Part shown: piece after piece, positions 1 through 53,563 of the stretch
How positions within the stretch are numbered: position 1 is the stretch's first letter
How the letters are laid out: every line of letters starts with the position of its first letter
Origin: Prorocentrum cordatum
Lineage: Eukaryota > Sar > Dinophyceae > Prorocentrales > Prorocentraceae
Direction of reading: 5' to 3'
Assembly: GCA_963575745.1 (NCBI GenBank)
Contig: CAUYUJ010015710.1
Location: 126,950 to 190,949, forward strand
DNA: 64,000 nt
The notes under the pieces: model-generated
What the model was told of the DNA's origin: nothing
The model's database searches: none
Seen by the model: only the letters and a program-made list of their open reading frames with translations
Position numbers and translations under genes: made by a program

Positions 1-580
1 CGCCTAGGGTTCGTTCTGACGAGGGTTCCAGGGCGAGTCCAACCGCGGCGACGAGAGGAACGAGCAGCCGTATAAAGATCTTTTCGTCCTCCAAATCGCC
101 GCGGCCGTCGCCGTCGACGCCGTTGTCGTTTTGGCCGCCGTGTTCGTCGTCGTCGTCGGGTCTGATTTGTGGGGCCATGCACTCGGGACGTGGCGACAAG
201 AAAACTTGTCAAGAACAGGAGCCCCTTCGGCAAAGGCCCACGGCCCTCTGGAGGTGCCCGAAACGAAGAACGTCCCAGAATTCGGGCGTGAGCTAGCATG
301 GAGTATGGATCCATGGATCTGGCGCGTGGGCGCCAGATCCACGGATCGGGGAACGTACCACCGAAACATAAGGCCCATGCCGCTCGATTCGGCGACAGAG
401 CGCGCCGATTCTGTATGGACGCGGGGCCTGTCGCTCATCCGCGCGCCTCGATCCATGTTTGCGCGCCTTCGAACCGCGGAGAGCCCAAAAACGAAGAACA
501 TGGGGGCAGAGCTGGGGCTGGCTGCTCTTTGACCCTCGGGCAAACTGTGCCTCGAGCTTCCGGCGGCCGTTCGAGCACTC
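1..580. other. Unique GC-rich DNA without a recognised gene
   Basis: Open frames exist on both strands, but none has a motif or protein-like composition. It ends at the start of the (TAG)n block. Confidence 0.5.
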
Positions 581-582
581 CC

Positions 583-1580
<998 letters not shown>

Positions 1581-2830
1581 TTTTGATACTCGTAATCCAA
1601 AAATTACCCTGCGACGTACCCAACCCACGTGCGTCAAATGGCAAGAGGACTATGCCAACATTAGCAGGAACAACGACAGTGTAGACGCGGCGATTTGCTG
1701 TGCAAGCTACATGGGATGCGCATGCGTTGCACGATTCACAGGACGACGATCGAAAGAACGAGGATTGGGGCCCCAGGATCGAAGAAGAACGGGTACGGGA
1801 ACGAGGGGTAGGAGAGGGATGGACTGGAGGGCGGGGGGGGGGGGGGGCGAAAGCCTATCGCGGAACATCAGCATGATGTGAGATAGGACGGCGGGAATAG
1901 GACAACGATGAAAGTGGGCTGAAGGAGACAAAGGACAGGCCGCGTTTTTCAAGTGCGAGCTAAACCCGCTTGCGCCATGTCGTCGCAGAGTTCCACATGA
2001 TAGAACTTGTTTAGAGAGCAAGGAACGAGCGAGGCGTAGCTCGCCCGCTAGCTTCTCCGCCTCCTTCCCGCACATTTCAGCGCGGGCGCTGACGCTCGCA
2101 GGCGCGCCGCCAGGTCTGCGGGCGGCCCGCGGGAAAGAAACTCAAGGCCGGGGTCGCGTATCGTCAATCGGTTGTCCATCGTCCAAAGTTGCACTGGCGA
2201 CGTACAGGTTGAACGCGGAGCGAGCAGCATCACGCGCGTGCCTGAACGCCACGCAGGTACAGTGCACGCGCGATTGGGACTTCAGATCGATCACGCGCGT
2301 CTCCACCAGGCTTGGCAACACCGCGAAGAACGAAGGATCTCAACTGCGGTCAGCCATGGCTGCTTGTCCGCGAAAATGCAACCCTGCCTGCAAGTAAGGC
2401 GGCGGCGTCCACTTGTCTCAGAAGATGTTCTCGCGGGCCCGAAGGGCGACCGCCAGCTCGAGCCGCGGCGCCGGCAGGCCAGATAAGGATCATGCAACAG
2501 CAAAGACGAAGACAGAGCAACGAGGTATCGGCGAGTGCATGACCGGCCTCCGTTTCCTGCAGTTATTTCCTGTAGTTCCCCTAGCTCATCGAGCTCAGCA
2601 GAATGTATCTGCGGGTCCGAAAGGACGCCGCCCAGCTCGAGTACCAGCGGCCGACTAGCTGCAATCCACATCAGGCAAACACCCCCAGGAGAACATGGCA
2701 CACAACGATTTGACGTCAGTCAGTGCCAGACCACTCCATGTCTAGTTCCTCGCACACATACAGTCGATCGCAGATGCGGGATAATCGAAGTAGAATGACG
2801 GGTCCAAACTGCGTCTGCGTAGGACGTCAC
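1581..2830. other. No gene recognised
   Basis: Ordinary-looking sequence with a G run near 1833. A short direct repeat near 2420-2475 and 2602-2650 shares the GCGGG(C/T)CCGAAxGxCG and CAGCTCGAG stretches. No coding motif was seen. Confidence 0.5.
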
Positions 2831-2831
2831 T

Positions 2832-3655
2832 ATGCTGGACCCCGCAGCAGGTTTCGAAAGTGGCGACAGTTTCGTGGGCCCCACAGCAGCCCTCGAAAGT
2901 GGTGACAGTTTCACAGATCGCAGCCCCCCAGGGAAGGCGAGGTCTAATCTGAGTCCCCGTAAGACGTCACTCCGCTGGGCCCCCCAGCAGCCCTCGAAAG
3001 TGGCGACATTTTCACAGATCGCAGCCCCCCAGCGATGGCGAGGTCTAATCTGAGTCCCCGTAAGACGTCACTGTGCTGGGCCCCCCAGCAGCCCTCGAAA
3101 GTGGCGACAGTTTCACAGATCGCAGCCCCCCAGGTATGGCGAGGTCTAATCTGAGTCCCCGTAGGGCGTCACTCCGCTGGGCCCCCCAGCATCCCTCGAA
3201 AGTGGCGACAGTTTCACAGATCCAGCCGACCCAGGACTGGCGAGGTCTAATCTGAAATCCCGGAAAGGGCGTCCACTCCGCTGGGCCCCCCAGCAGACCA
3301 CGAAAGTTGCGACAGAATCACATATCGCAGCCGCCCAGGGATGGTCGAGGTCTCTTCTGAGTCCCCGTAGGGCGTTCGCCTCCGCTGGGCCCCCCAGCAG
3401 CCCTCGAAATGCGACAGTATCCGCAGATCGCACAGCCCCCCAGGGTTGGCGAGGTCTAATCTGAATCCCCGTAGTGCGTCCACTCCGCTGGCCACCCACC
3501 AGCAGCCCTCGAAAGTGGCGACAGTTTCACAGATCGCAGCCGCCCAGGGATGGCGAGGTCTAATCTGAGTCCCCGTGGTGCCTCACTCCGCTGGACCCAC
3601 CAGCAGCCCTCGAAAGTGGCGACAGTTTCACAGATCGCAGCCCCCCAGGTAATGC
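2832..3655. repeat. 101-bp satellite array (subfamily A)
   Basis: About eight head-to-tail units with landmarks CCCTCGAAAGTGGCGACAG, CAGATCGCAGCCCCCCAGG and GGCGAGGTCTAATCTGA. Successive units start at 2930, 3031, 3132 and 3233, a period of 101 bp. Later units carry small indels. Unit identity is lower than in subfamily B. Confidence 0.97.
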
Positions 3656-4025
3656 GAGCGGCAAGCAAGGAGGTAAAAGTCAAGCGAGAAGCGGACGACT
3701 GAAGAAGAGGAGGATAAGGATGCAAGAGATAATCAGAGGAGGAGCGGGAGTAGCGGGAGGAAGAAGGAGAGGAGGAAGGTGAGACCACAGTGCTCTATTC
3801 AAAACGAGTGCCCACGCAAGGAGGGTTTGTAATACTTGCCCTGGCGACGTACCAACCCCTGCGCAAAAGCGGGGCGCAAATAGTTTAGGATACTTTATAA
3901 GGGGGCGATGACAGAGCGAGGGTTACATATGTCTGCAGACGGAATTCGGGAGACTCGCAGGACACTGGCTACAGGAAAAGGGCTTGATAAAGCTGATGAT
4001 TTACAATTCCTGAGCACTCCTAGCC
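3656..4025. other. Spacer between satellite arrays
   Basis: Purine-rich DNA followed by CTCTATTCAAAACGAGTGCC at about 3791, a conserved boundary also found after array B at about 5348. The rest shows no gene. Confidence 0.6.
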
Positions 4026-5280
4026 ACTTCGAAAACGGGGATCACAGCAGGCCTCGAAAGTGGCGACAGGTTCACAAATCGCAGCCCCGCAGGGATGGCG
4101 AGGTCTCATTTGAAACTGCCCGTGGCCCTCACTGTGCTGGGCCCCCCAGCAGCCTCGAAAGTGGCGACAGTTTCACAGATCGCTGCCCCCCAGGGACGGC
4201 GAGGTCTAATTTGTATCCCCGTAGGGCAGATTCGCAGCCCCCCAGGCATATCGCAGCCCCCCAGGGATGGCGAGGTCTAATTTGAATCCGCGCGTGGCCC
4301 TCACATTGCTGGGCCCCCAGCAGGCCTCGAAAATGGCGACAGTTTCGCAGATCGCAGCCCCCCAGGGATGGCGAGGTCTAATTTGAATCCGCGCGTGGCC
4401 CTCACTGTGCTGGGCCCCCCAGCAGGCCTCGAAAATGGCGACAGTTTCGCATATCGCAGCCCCCCAGGGATGGCGAGGTCTAATTTGAATCTGCGCGTGG
4501 CCCTCACTGTGCTGGGCCCCCCAGCAGGCCTCGAAAATGGCGACAGTTTCGCAGATCGCAGCCCCCCAGGGATGGCGAGGTCTAATTTGAATCCGCGCGT
4601 GGCCCTCACTGTGCTGGGCCCCCCAGCAAGCCTCGAAAATGGCGACAGTTTCGCAGATCGCAGCCCCCCAGGGATGGCGAGGTCTAATTTGAATCCGCGC
4701 GTGGCCCTCACTGTGCTGGGCCCCCCAGCAGGCCTCGAAAATGGCGACAGTTTCGCAGATCGCAGCCCCCCAGGGATGGCGAGGTCTAATTTGAATCCGC
4801 GCGTGGCCCTCACTGTGCTGGGCCCCCCAGCAGGCCTCGAAAATGGCGACAGTTTCGCAGATCGCAGCCCCCCAGGGATGGCGAGGTCTAATTTGAATCC
4901 GCGCGTGGCCCTCACTGTGCTGGGCCCCCCAGCAGGCCTCGAAAATGGCGACAGTTTCGCAGATCGCAGCCCCCCAGGGATGGCGAGGTCTAATTTGAAT
5001 CCGCCCGTGGCCCTCACTGTGCTGGGCCCCCCAGCAGGCCTCGAAAATGGCGACAGTTTCGCAGATCGCAGCCCCCCAGGGATGGCGAGGTCTAATTTGG
5101 ATCCGCCCGTGGCCCTCACTGTGCTGGCCCCCCAGCAGGCCTCGAAAATGGCGACAGTTTCGCAGATCGCAGCCCCCCAGGGATGGCGAGGTCTAATTTG
5201 GATCCGCCCGTGGCCCTCACTGTGCTGGGCCCCCCAGCAGGCCTCGAAAATTGCGACAGTTTCACAGATCGCAGCCCCCC
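4026..5280. repeat. 102-bp satellite array (subfamily B)
   Basis: At least ten regular units (starts near 4263, 4364, 4466, 4568, 4670, 4772, 4874, 4976, 5078, 5179), mostly over 95% identical, plus degenerate units before 4263. Landmarks are GAATCCGCGCGTGGCCCTCA and GGCCTCGAAAATGGCGACAG. Because 102 is a multiple of three, both strands stay open for over 270 codons. The regularity and lack of any protein motif say satellite, not protein. Confidence 0.98.
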
Positions 5281-5400
5281 GCGGGCAAGACAGGAAGAGG
5301 CGGGAGGGGAAAAGGAGGAAGGGAGGAGAAGGGACGCGACCACACTGCTCTATTCAAAACGAATACCCAACCAAGGAGGGTTGGGAATAATAATACGCAT
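5281..5400. repeat. Conserved 3' flank of the satellite
   Basis: A purine-rich stretch, then ACTGCTCTATTCAAAACGA and CAAGGAGGGTT, repeats what follows array A (3781-3830). A shared flank suggests the arrays belong to one larger repeat unit. Confidence 0.65.
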
Positions 5401-5725
5401 ACGAATAAGGAAAAACTTAGAAAAGCTAAGGGAAAGCTTAGAAAAGCTAAGAAGAAGCTGAGAAAAGCTGAGGAAAGCTAAGGAAAGGCTAAGACAAGCT
5501 AAGAAAAAGCTGGGAAAAGCTCAGGAAAAGATCAAGGAAAGCTGAGGAAAGCGAAGAAAAGCTAAGGAAAAGCTGAGAAAAGCTAAGGACAACTAATGAC
5601 AATCAAAGGAAAACTATTGAAAAGCTAAGGAAAAGCTAAGGACAACTAAGGACAACTTAAGAAAAGCTGAGGAAAACTAACGAAAAGCTAAGGACAACTA
5701 AGGAAAAGCTAAGGAGAACTTGTGA
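5400..5725. repeat. GAAAAGCTAAG minisatellite
   Basis: About 325 bp of variable 11-17 bp units built on GAAAAGCTAAG / GGAAAGCTGAG. It is AT-richer than its surroundings and non-coding. Confidence 0.9.
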
Positions 5726-6243
5726 CCCTCGCAGTGACCCTCGCAGAGTACCCCCAAGGCCTGAGTATGGAGGAAGTCCAAGGCGGGAGCCTTGTCTGTG
5801 AGCGCGTCCTCCTCCGTGTCCTCCTCCTCCTCTTCCTCCTCCTCCTCCTCCTCCTTCTCTTCCTCCAGCCCACATTTTTCTAATGAGATTTCTATTGCAA
5901 CCCCTTTGTAAAAATGATTTTTTTCGGCCGTCGTAGGAGGTGGTCCATCCCAAGGTATCGCCCCCGCCCCGCACCGCGGCGTTATCTTAGCACCCGGCAG
6001 GACCAAAATAAATCCCCGAGCCAGAGTAGGAGTGGATCAGTGTACATGGTTACGGCACCGAACAGCGAGGGTCGAGCACTGGAAAGACGCGTGGCCACTG
6101 AAGCTCTCTGACTCCTCCGCATGCGTTCCCTCATTCTTTCAGGAGGGTGTACCCCCTCCAGATGCCAGGATAACGCTTCCGGGTGCCGGGTGCGTTATCT
6201 TTTCACCCGAGAGGGGGGGGGGGTCCTTAATCGCTTATCCGGG

Positions 6244-7395
<1,152 letters not shown>

Positions 7396-7719
7396 CTAGT
7401 AATACAAGAAATAGAAGTAGCAACGTTAGTGGTAGTCCCTCGGCGATGCGCGGCCGGTGGAGACCACACCACGCCTGAAAGACCTCAGAAAGTCTGCAGA
7501 AGGTTACGTCGACGTCAGCGTGGTCGCCGTCGTCTCCAATGCAGCCAGGCAGAGGGAGGGAGGGGAGAGAAGGAGATGAGGGAGGGAGGAGGAAAGAGGA
7601 GAGAGAAGGGGGGAAGGGAGAGCGATCCCACAAGGAGATGTTGTGGCTTCATTGGAGTTGCTGTCGCAGCCGCCGCCATCGTGTTCTTCGCCCTTCGGAC
7701 CTCCGAAGGCTTCGCCGAA

Positions 7720-8056
7720 AACAGTGCCGATGTCGACGCGGTCGCCGTGGTCGTCGCCATGGTGATGGTCGTCGTCGTTGACATCGAGCCTCTGGCGGCC
7801 GTTCGGGGCGATCCCCCTCCGGCAACGCTCTCGACGAGGCGCGGCCGATGGAAGCCACCCAGGGCCCTGAGACCAACCGAACACCTCCCAAAACTACGTA
7901 TGTCGACGTCGCCGTCGACGTGGTCGCCGTCGCCGCCGCCCTCGTTGTCCTCGTGGTCGTGGTCGTGGCCGCCGCAGTCGCCGCCGCCGCCATCGACGTC
8001 ATCGTCGTCGTCGTCGACGTCGTCGTCGTCGACGTCGTCGTCGTCGTCGCCGTCGC

Positions 8057-8094
<38 letters not shown>

Positions 8095-8170
8095 GTTGCG
8101 GGCGTCGTCGGGAGTCGTCGGGCGTCGTCGGACGTCGTTGAGCGTCGTCGTCGTCGTCGTCGCCCTGCGG
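7720..8170. repeat. (GTC)n-rich microsatellite
   Basis: Degenerate GTC/GCC repeats, purest from 7985 to 8165. Frames read as poly-Val/Ala or poly-Asp and are not genes. Confidence 0.92.
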
Positions 8171-9110
8171 ACCCGCGCGGGCGGCGGCGGCGGCGGCGGG
8201 GGGGCGCCGGGCGGCCGACGCCGCAGGCCGCGGCGCCCAGGGCCACCGCCTGGGCAGCGGTCGTCTTCGTCCCTCGTCGTCCTCGTCCAAGACCGAGACG
8301 AGCAGGGAGGACGAGGACGGGGACGAGTCGTCCTAACCCTCGTACTGCTCCGCCCCCTCCTCTCGCTCTCTCTCTCGTTCCGCCTCTCCGCTCACTCCGG
8401 GCGACTGCGAGTGTCAGCTCGGTTGTATGGCGGCGATCCCGTGAGCTGGTCACCTTCAGTCTGTACCCATGTGGTAAGATGGAACCAGGACGTGACATCG
8501 GGTGAAGATAAACCGAGAATTTTTGAGATCTGGCGGTTCCGGATAATGTCTCGGGCGCCGCGGCCTTCCCAGAGCGTTCTGGAACGCTCTGAAAGCGTTC
8601 CAGAACGATCTGCAACGGATAGTTCTCGTCCTTGCTCCGTCCGATTTGGCTCCCGCGAGCCGCCCCCAGAGGCACCCGTGCGCCTGGGGCCTGTATAGCC
8701 CATAAGAAAAACTTGGGCCCCAACGTGAGCAACCACTTAAACTCTTACATTCTGCTTCGCCCGAACTCTGACGAACCGAGAAAAAACCCATTTACCTTCT
8801 TCAGACCCCTGCCCCTGGCATGGTGTTTTTTCGCAATGTCGCCCCCCAAAAGGTCTCAACCCTTTTCCCGGGACTGGCTTTTCATCCAGAGTCGATTTCT
8901 GACGGTTTCGGGGGCCCAGCAAGGGCATCCAGATGCCGAACGCGTTCAAGAAACTTCCCGTCCGCCGCCGCCGCCCTCACATATGCACATCATTTGATTT
9001 TTCGGGCGCGTTTGGTGTATCCGTCGGGCGCATTTGGCGTTCCAGTTGCTGCTGCGTGGGTGCACATCATACTGTCCACTCGGTTGCCACCGTCGCAACC
9101 TTGAATCTGC
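8171..9110. other. Intronic DNA without recognised gene
   Basis: GC-rich. A short palindromic GAACGCTCTGAAAGCGTTC-like stretch lies near 8577-8607. The missing downstream exons of the dehydrogenase were looked for here and not found. Confidence 0.45.
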
Positions 9111-9313
9111 CGACGCGTCGCGGCCATCCGGATGCACGTCCCAGCGAGCGAGCGAGGGGGTCTGGGGGAACAGGCGCCTTGAAGATGACGACGTCTTCCT
9201 TCTGGCGCCGAAAGCCGAAACACTTCGTGACCAAAAAGGGTGGCTCGCACGCGTCGCGGCCCTCTGGATGCATGGCCCAACGAGCAAGCGAGGGCGTCCG
9301 GGGGATCAGGCGC

Positions 9314-9322
<9 letters not shown>
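9111..9322. repeat. Tandem duplication overlapping the donor of exon h
   Basis: Two copies of a roughly 76-bp segment, 9111-9186 and 9248-9322, share GCGTCGCGGCC, the GAGCGAG/GCAAGCGAG stretch and GGCGCCTTGAA. On the minus strand each contains (A/C)TTTTCAAG|GCGCCTG or CATCTTCAAG|GCGCCTG, so the last codons of exon h and its GC donor exist twice. The second copy reads EDVVIFK after a possible AG acceptor. Confidence 0.7.
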
Positions 9323-50016
<40,694 letters not shown>

Positions 50017-50235
50017 CTGAGGGCACGACAGGCAGGCAATGAGCCAAATCGAATCGCGAAATCGGAACGGATCGGGGACTGATCGAATGGCCAACGAATG
50101 TCCCGAATCGAATCGAAATCGGATCGCCGCGCCCAGCTGTGGTTGGCCCCGGCAGATGCCAGTGAATCGAGCCGGTCCGCGAATCGTGCATACCCCCCAG
50201 GAAACAAAAACAAGTCTCACCAACATCGATTTTCG

Positions 50236-50343
50236 GATGTCCGCGCGGACTTCTTGGGTCGGCGCTAGGCCCATTTGGCGGCGCCGCCAGCGCCGCCTCT
50301 GGCACGCTCTGCGCGATCCAAGAATTCCGCGCGGACTTCCGAC
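50236..50343. mobile_element. Foldback element family 6
   Basis: 108 bp with arms CGGATGTCCGCGCGGACTTC, TTGGGTC and GATCCAAGAATTCCGCGCGG, ACTTCCG, imperfect complements, and a GGCGGCGCCGCCAGCGCCGCC core. Relatives are at 22780-22890 and 48110-48180. Confidence 0.75.
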
Positions 50344-50399
50344 CATTACAATGTGTGCGTGCCCACCTGTCTTCTTCGATCTAGGCGAGGCCAGGCCGA

Positions 50400-51056
50400 A
50401 CACAATATCAAGGCGTTTTCCCTCGTCCTCCCTCCCCTCCCCCCCTCCTCCTGCCAGCCGGGAGATCCAACACGCGGGCGGCCGAAGTGCGGTCGGCGGG
50501 CCAGGGACTGTCCAAGATGGCCCCGAGACTCCCCAAGCGGCTTACAAGAGGCAATCGCTCCAAGTTTGAAGCGCGGCCGCTCCGAGAAGGATTGGAAACC
50601 TCGGAGAGCTGCCTTTTCAGGACAGGGGCCTCTGGAAATTTGGATTTTTTCCCCAGGGCCAATTGTTCCGAGGCCCGGCGGGGGCCCCGGGAGAGGAACG
50701 CGGGGACAGCCCTCCACATAGCTCTGCTGCTTATTGCGTGGCAGGTCTGCGTTCGGGCCAAGCCTCGGGCCTCCAGGGCCGTTCGGGACCGGGCCCCCCT
50801 AAGAAGGCTGTCGGCGAGGTGCAGCTCATCACAAAAAGAAGCAACAAGCCAAACAAACAGCGAACGTCTGCGAAACCGTGGGCAATGACTCGTTGCCGTC
50901 GGTCGCCGGCGAAGACTTCAGAGAGCATCGAGGACCTCCAGCACGCGAATTTACGATAATCCCCGCGCTTCAGGTTCTTGCTGCAATGGTCGCTCCTCTT
51001 TGTCTAGCTTATGCTAATGATAGAGGGCGCGCGTCACTCACAGCGCAAATCGTTGT
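50400..51056. other. DNA without recognised gene
   Basis: The block 50755-50830 (CCTCGGGCCTCCAGGGCCGT, TGTCGGCGAGGTGCAGCTCATC) relates to 42325-42400 and loosely to 7788-7850, another dispersed repeat. The missing N-terminal exons of the dehydrogenase were looked for here and not found. Confidence 0.45.
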
Positions 51057-51483
51057 TTGCTCACGCAGCTTAACTTACAGGTTTCTTTCTTGACGTATAT
51101 AAAAAACATACACGCTGCCCCCTTGCTTGACTCAACATTAATCAGATATAAACGCAATTTGATAATCTTGCTGCGAAGGGGGATAAGAGCGAAGGGGGGA
51201 GAAAGGGGGGGCAAGCTCAGAGGAGAAAGGGGGGGAGGAGGGGGGCTGGGGCCCAGGAAGGGATGGGTGGAAGGCGGCGAAGGGCGCGTGATGCAGGCAG
51301 CAGTCAACCAACTGCTGTCGAGCGGTAAGCCCTCCAGAGACGGAAGGCCCACCGCCGCGGGCAAGCCGAGAAACGCTTCAAGGATATGGAGGCACATTCG
51401 GGCCGTCACCAATCAAACACGACGACGGTGTCATCTTCCCAGAAACATCCTGAGGCCAAATTCACTTCGCACACAATTAACCA

Positions 51484-51794
51484 TGTGCAACAACGACGAT
51501 TCATGTCCAGAACCGTGCTTCCAGCAAGAAGCGGCCGCCGACACCTGCTCGACTCAAGCCTTATCGTCGCAGAGAACGGCGAACGCAGAGTCAAGCGATG
51601 CGCAACCAGCCACCATGCAGAGTGCGCCGTCGCACCAAACAGCATCGCCAGCGACGAAGGATGCCCTGCACGCTTTCATCGACGTGCTCAAGAAGGCAGC
51701 AGAGGCGGTAGCTGTTCGGGCCAGCGTCGGGGTGCGCTCTGGCTCGTGCGACCTGTCCAGAAACAAATCCCACCAGCCCTCGGGGCGTAGGTAG
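51484..51794 (+). CDS. Coding-like segment, unknown product
   Basis: The plus-strand frame from MCNNDDSCPEPCFQQEAAAD through TKDALHAFIDVLKKAAEAVA to a TAG at 51792 has balanced composition and an amphipathic helix near its end. The frame is open further upstream (from 51057) but there crosses low-complexity G-rich DNA. It may be a last exon or a gene remnant. No family is recognised. Confidence 0.28.
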
Positions 51795-51879
51795 TCTAGG
51801 GCGTTTCCTCTTCCAATCTTCCAACCCCTCCTTCCCCTTCGGGATACACATACACCATGCCAGCCCCATGAGGGCCCGC

Positions 51880-52290
51880 CCCGCACCATCCCTGCCAAAA
51901 TCAAACAACAATACAAACCGCACTCTGCCTCCACATGTGGAGCATGCGCGGCCAACCCGATGCGGCCCTCTACCCACCATCCTTGTCAAAAGATATTGCA
52001 AAGTACACTTTGGGGCATATTCTTGAGTCATGTTCGTGAGGCACGCGAGCACTGTGTATGGCTTTTGACAGGGACGGCGGGAGTGTCAGCAGATCCCCTG
52101 CTGTGCGCATGGCTACCATCCCTGACAAAGACCACTACAACATGCACCTCGCAGCGAAATCTGGATCATGCGCGATCATCCCACGATCACTGTCAAGTTG
52201 TTTTGACCAGGACGGCGGGGGTGGGGTGGCGCGTGGCCTGCTGTGCGCAGGCCCACCAAACACAATGATGGGCATTGGTTTTCGACCAAG
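51880..52290. repeat. Alternating inverted motif CCATCCCTG(C/A)CAAAA
   Basis: The motif occurs forward near 51887, 51977 and 52110 and inverted (TTTTGACAGGGACGG, TTTTGACCAGGACGG, TTTTCGACCAAGATGG) near 52066, 52201 and 52281. It gives potential foldbacks of about 100 bp. Confidence 0.65.
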
Positions 52291-52349
52291 ATGGCGCGGG
52301 CCGATATGTCTCCCGATGTGTGCCGTCACGTGCGCAGCAGGCGGACTCG

Positions 52350-52530
52350 ACGCACTCTGCACGTGCCCCGAACGTGGCGCACCTGGCGCGGCTGGAGTGT
52401 GCGGCACACCTGGCGCACTCGGAGTACGTGGCGCATCTGGCACACCAGGCGTGCCTGGCACGTTCGGGCCCCAAGGGTGCTTGGCGCGCTTGACGCCCCT
52501 GGTACGCGTGGCGCATCTCGCCCAAGCGTC
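52350..52530. repeat. 9-bp tandem repeat (CACCTGGCG-like)
   Basis: Degenerate 9-bp units. In one frame they read as Gly-x-y (GAPGAAGVCGTPGALG), but stops and decay argue against a collagen-like protein. Confidence 0.7.
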
Positions 52531-52789
52531 GCGCTCCTGGGGTCGGCTTCGGTTCCCAGTATCTGTCCATCCTAAGACGACCGCTGAACATGCTCGGGCT
52601 TGGGTGTTACTCATGTGTTGGGAGGGCGGGTGGGAGTGAGCTAGATGGCTTGCGGGCGGGTGGGTAGCTTGACCCTCCCCCATACCCCCTTCCCTGGACC
52701 TGGACGATAAGGGGGGGCGGCGAGGCGTTGGAGCGTCCAACATGACACAAGACGGCTCCAAAAGGGCCCCTGCGAGTCCCAGATGAGCT

Positions 52790-53310
52790 CCAAGAAGACT
52801 CAAGATAGCGCACGATGCCCCAATACGGCGCCCAAGATGCTCCAAAAGGCCCCAACAACGCTCCAAAACTGTTCCAAAAGGCATCCGAAATCTCCGAGGG
52901 GGGCCCCAAGAAACCCAAATCCTCCAACAACCTAAGGCAAATCGATGATTTGTGGTTTCTCCCCTTTGCGCTTCCGATGGCCATCCGGAGCATCAAGATG
53001 GCTCCAAGATGGCCCATGAGAGCCCCAGGAGAGGCCCAAGAGAGCCCCAAGATGGCCCCCAAAGCGCCCAAAGAGCGTTCCGAGAGGGGTCCAGGAGGCG
53101 ATTCTCGGTGCTCCCGATGGGGGGAGGCTAATTGGAGCTCTCATCTGTTTTGATCGATGTCCTCCAAGATGGCTCCAAGAAAGCCCCTGAAGCTTCCAAG
53201 GGCGTCCCACGAGGGCTCTAAGAGGCGCCCGGACGGACCCAAGAGGCCTCTAAGAGGATCCCGAGAGACCGCATACGAAACCTCAAGAGGACCCCCGAAG
53301 TACCCAACTC
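52790..53310. repeat. CCCAAGATGGC-type minisatellite
   Basis: Loosely repeated units CCAAGATGGCTC, CCCCAAGAGG and CCAAAAGGCC, as at 14935-15560. It adjoins the 3' side of LINE-A. Confidence 0.8.
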
Positions 53311-53563
53311 TCCGTCCTTCTTCTCCTTGTTTTCCAGTGGCTCTCGCTTAGCACCCACCAATCTACGACCGAAGGGGCTGCAGAGGGGCCCCCAAACACC
53401 ACCGACCACCACTACCCAGCACCTGCAGGGCGGAGCCCGAAGGCCAGGACCGCCATGCAGGCACAGGGCAGTGGCCCAGGTGCCTGGCTGCCCCCACACC
53501 GCCCGCAGGCAGTGGCAAAGAACGCACGACAGGGCGAACACAAAGAGAAGATCTAACAACACA

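Noticed and set aside
4263-5280. CRISPR array
   Set aside because: Units are tandem and contiguous with no variable spacers, the repeat is far too long, and the genome is eukaryotic.
4301-5390. Long open frames (272 and 340 codons) as repeat proteins
   Set aside because: They arise because the satellite unit is exactly 102 bp. Both strands and several frames are open, the adjacent 101-bp arrays are broken in all frames, and no motif or start context supports translation.
52130-52640. Collagen-like Gly-x-y protein
   Set aside because: It comes from a decayed 9-bp tandem repeat. The Gly period is lost within 40 residues and other frames are equally open.
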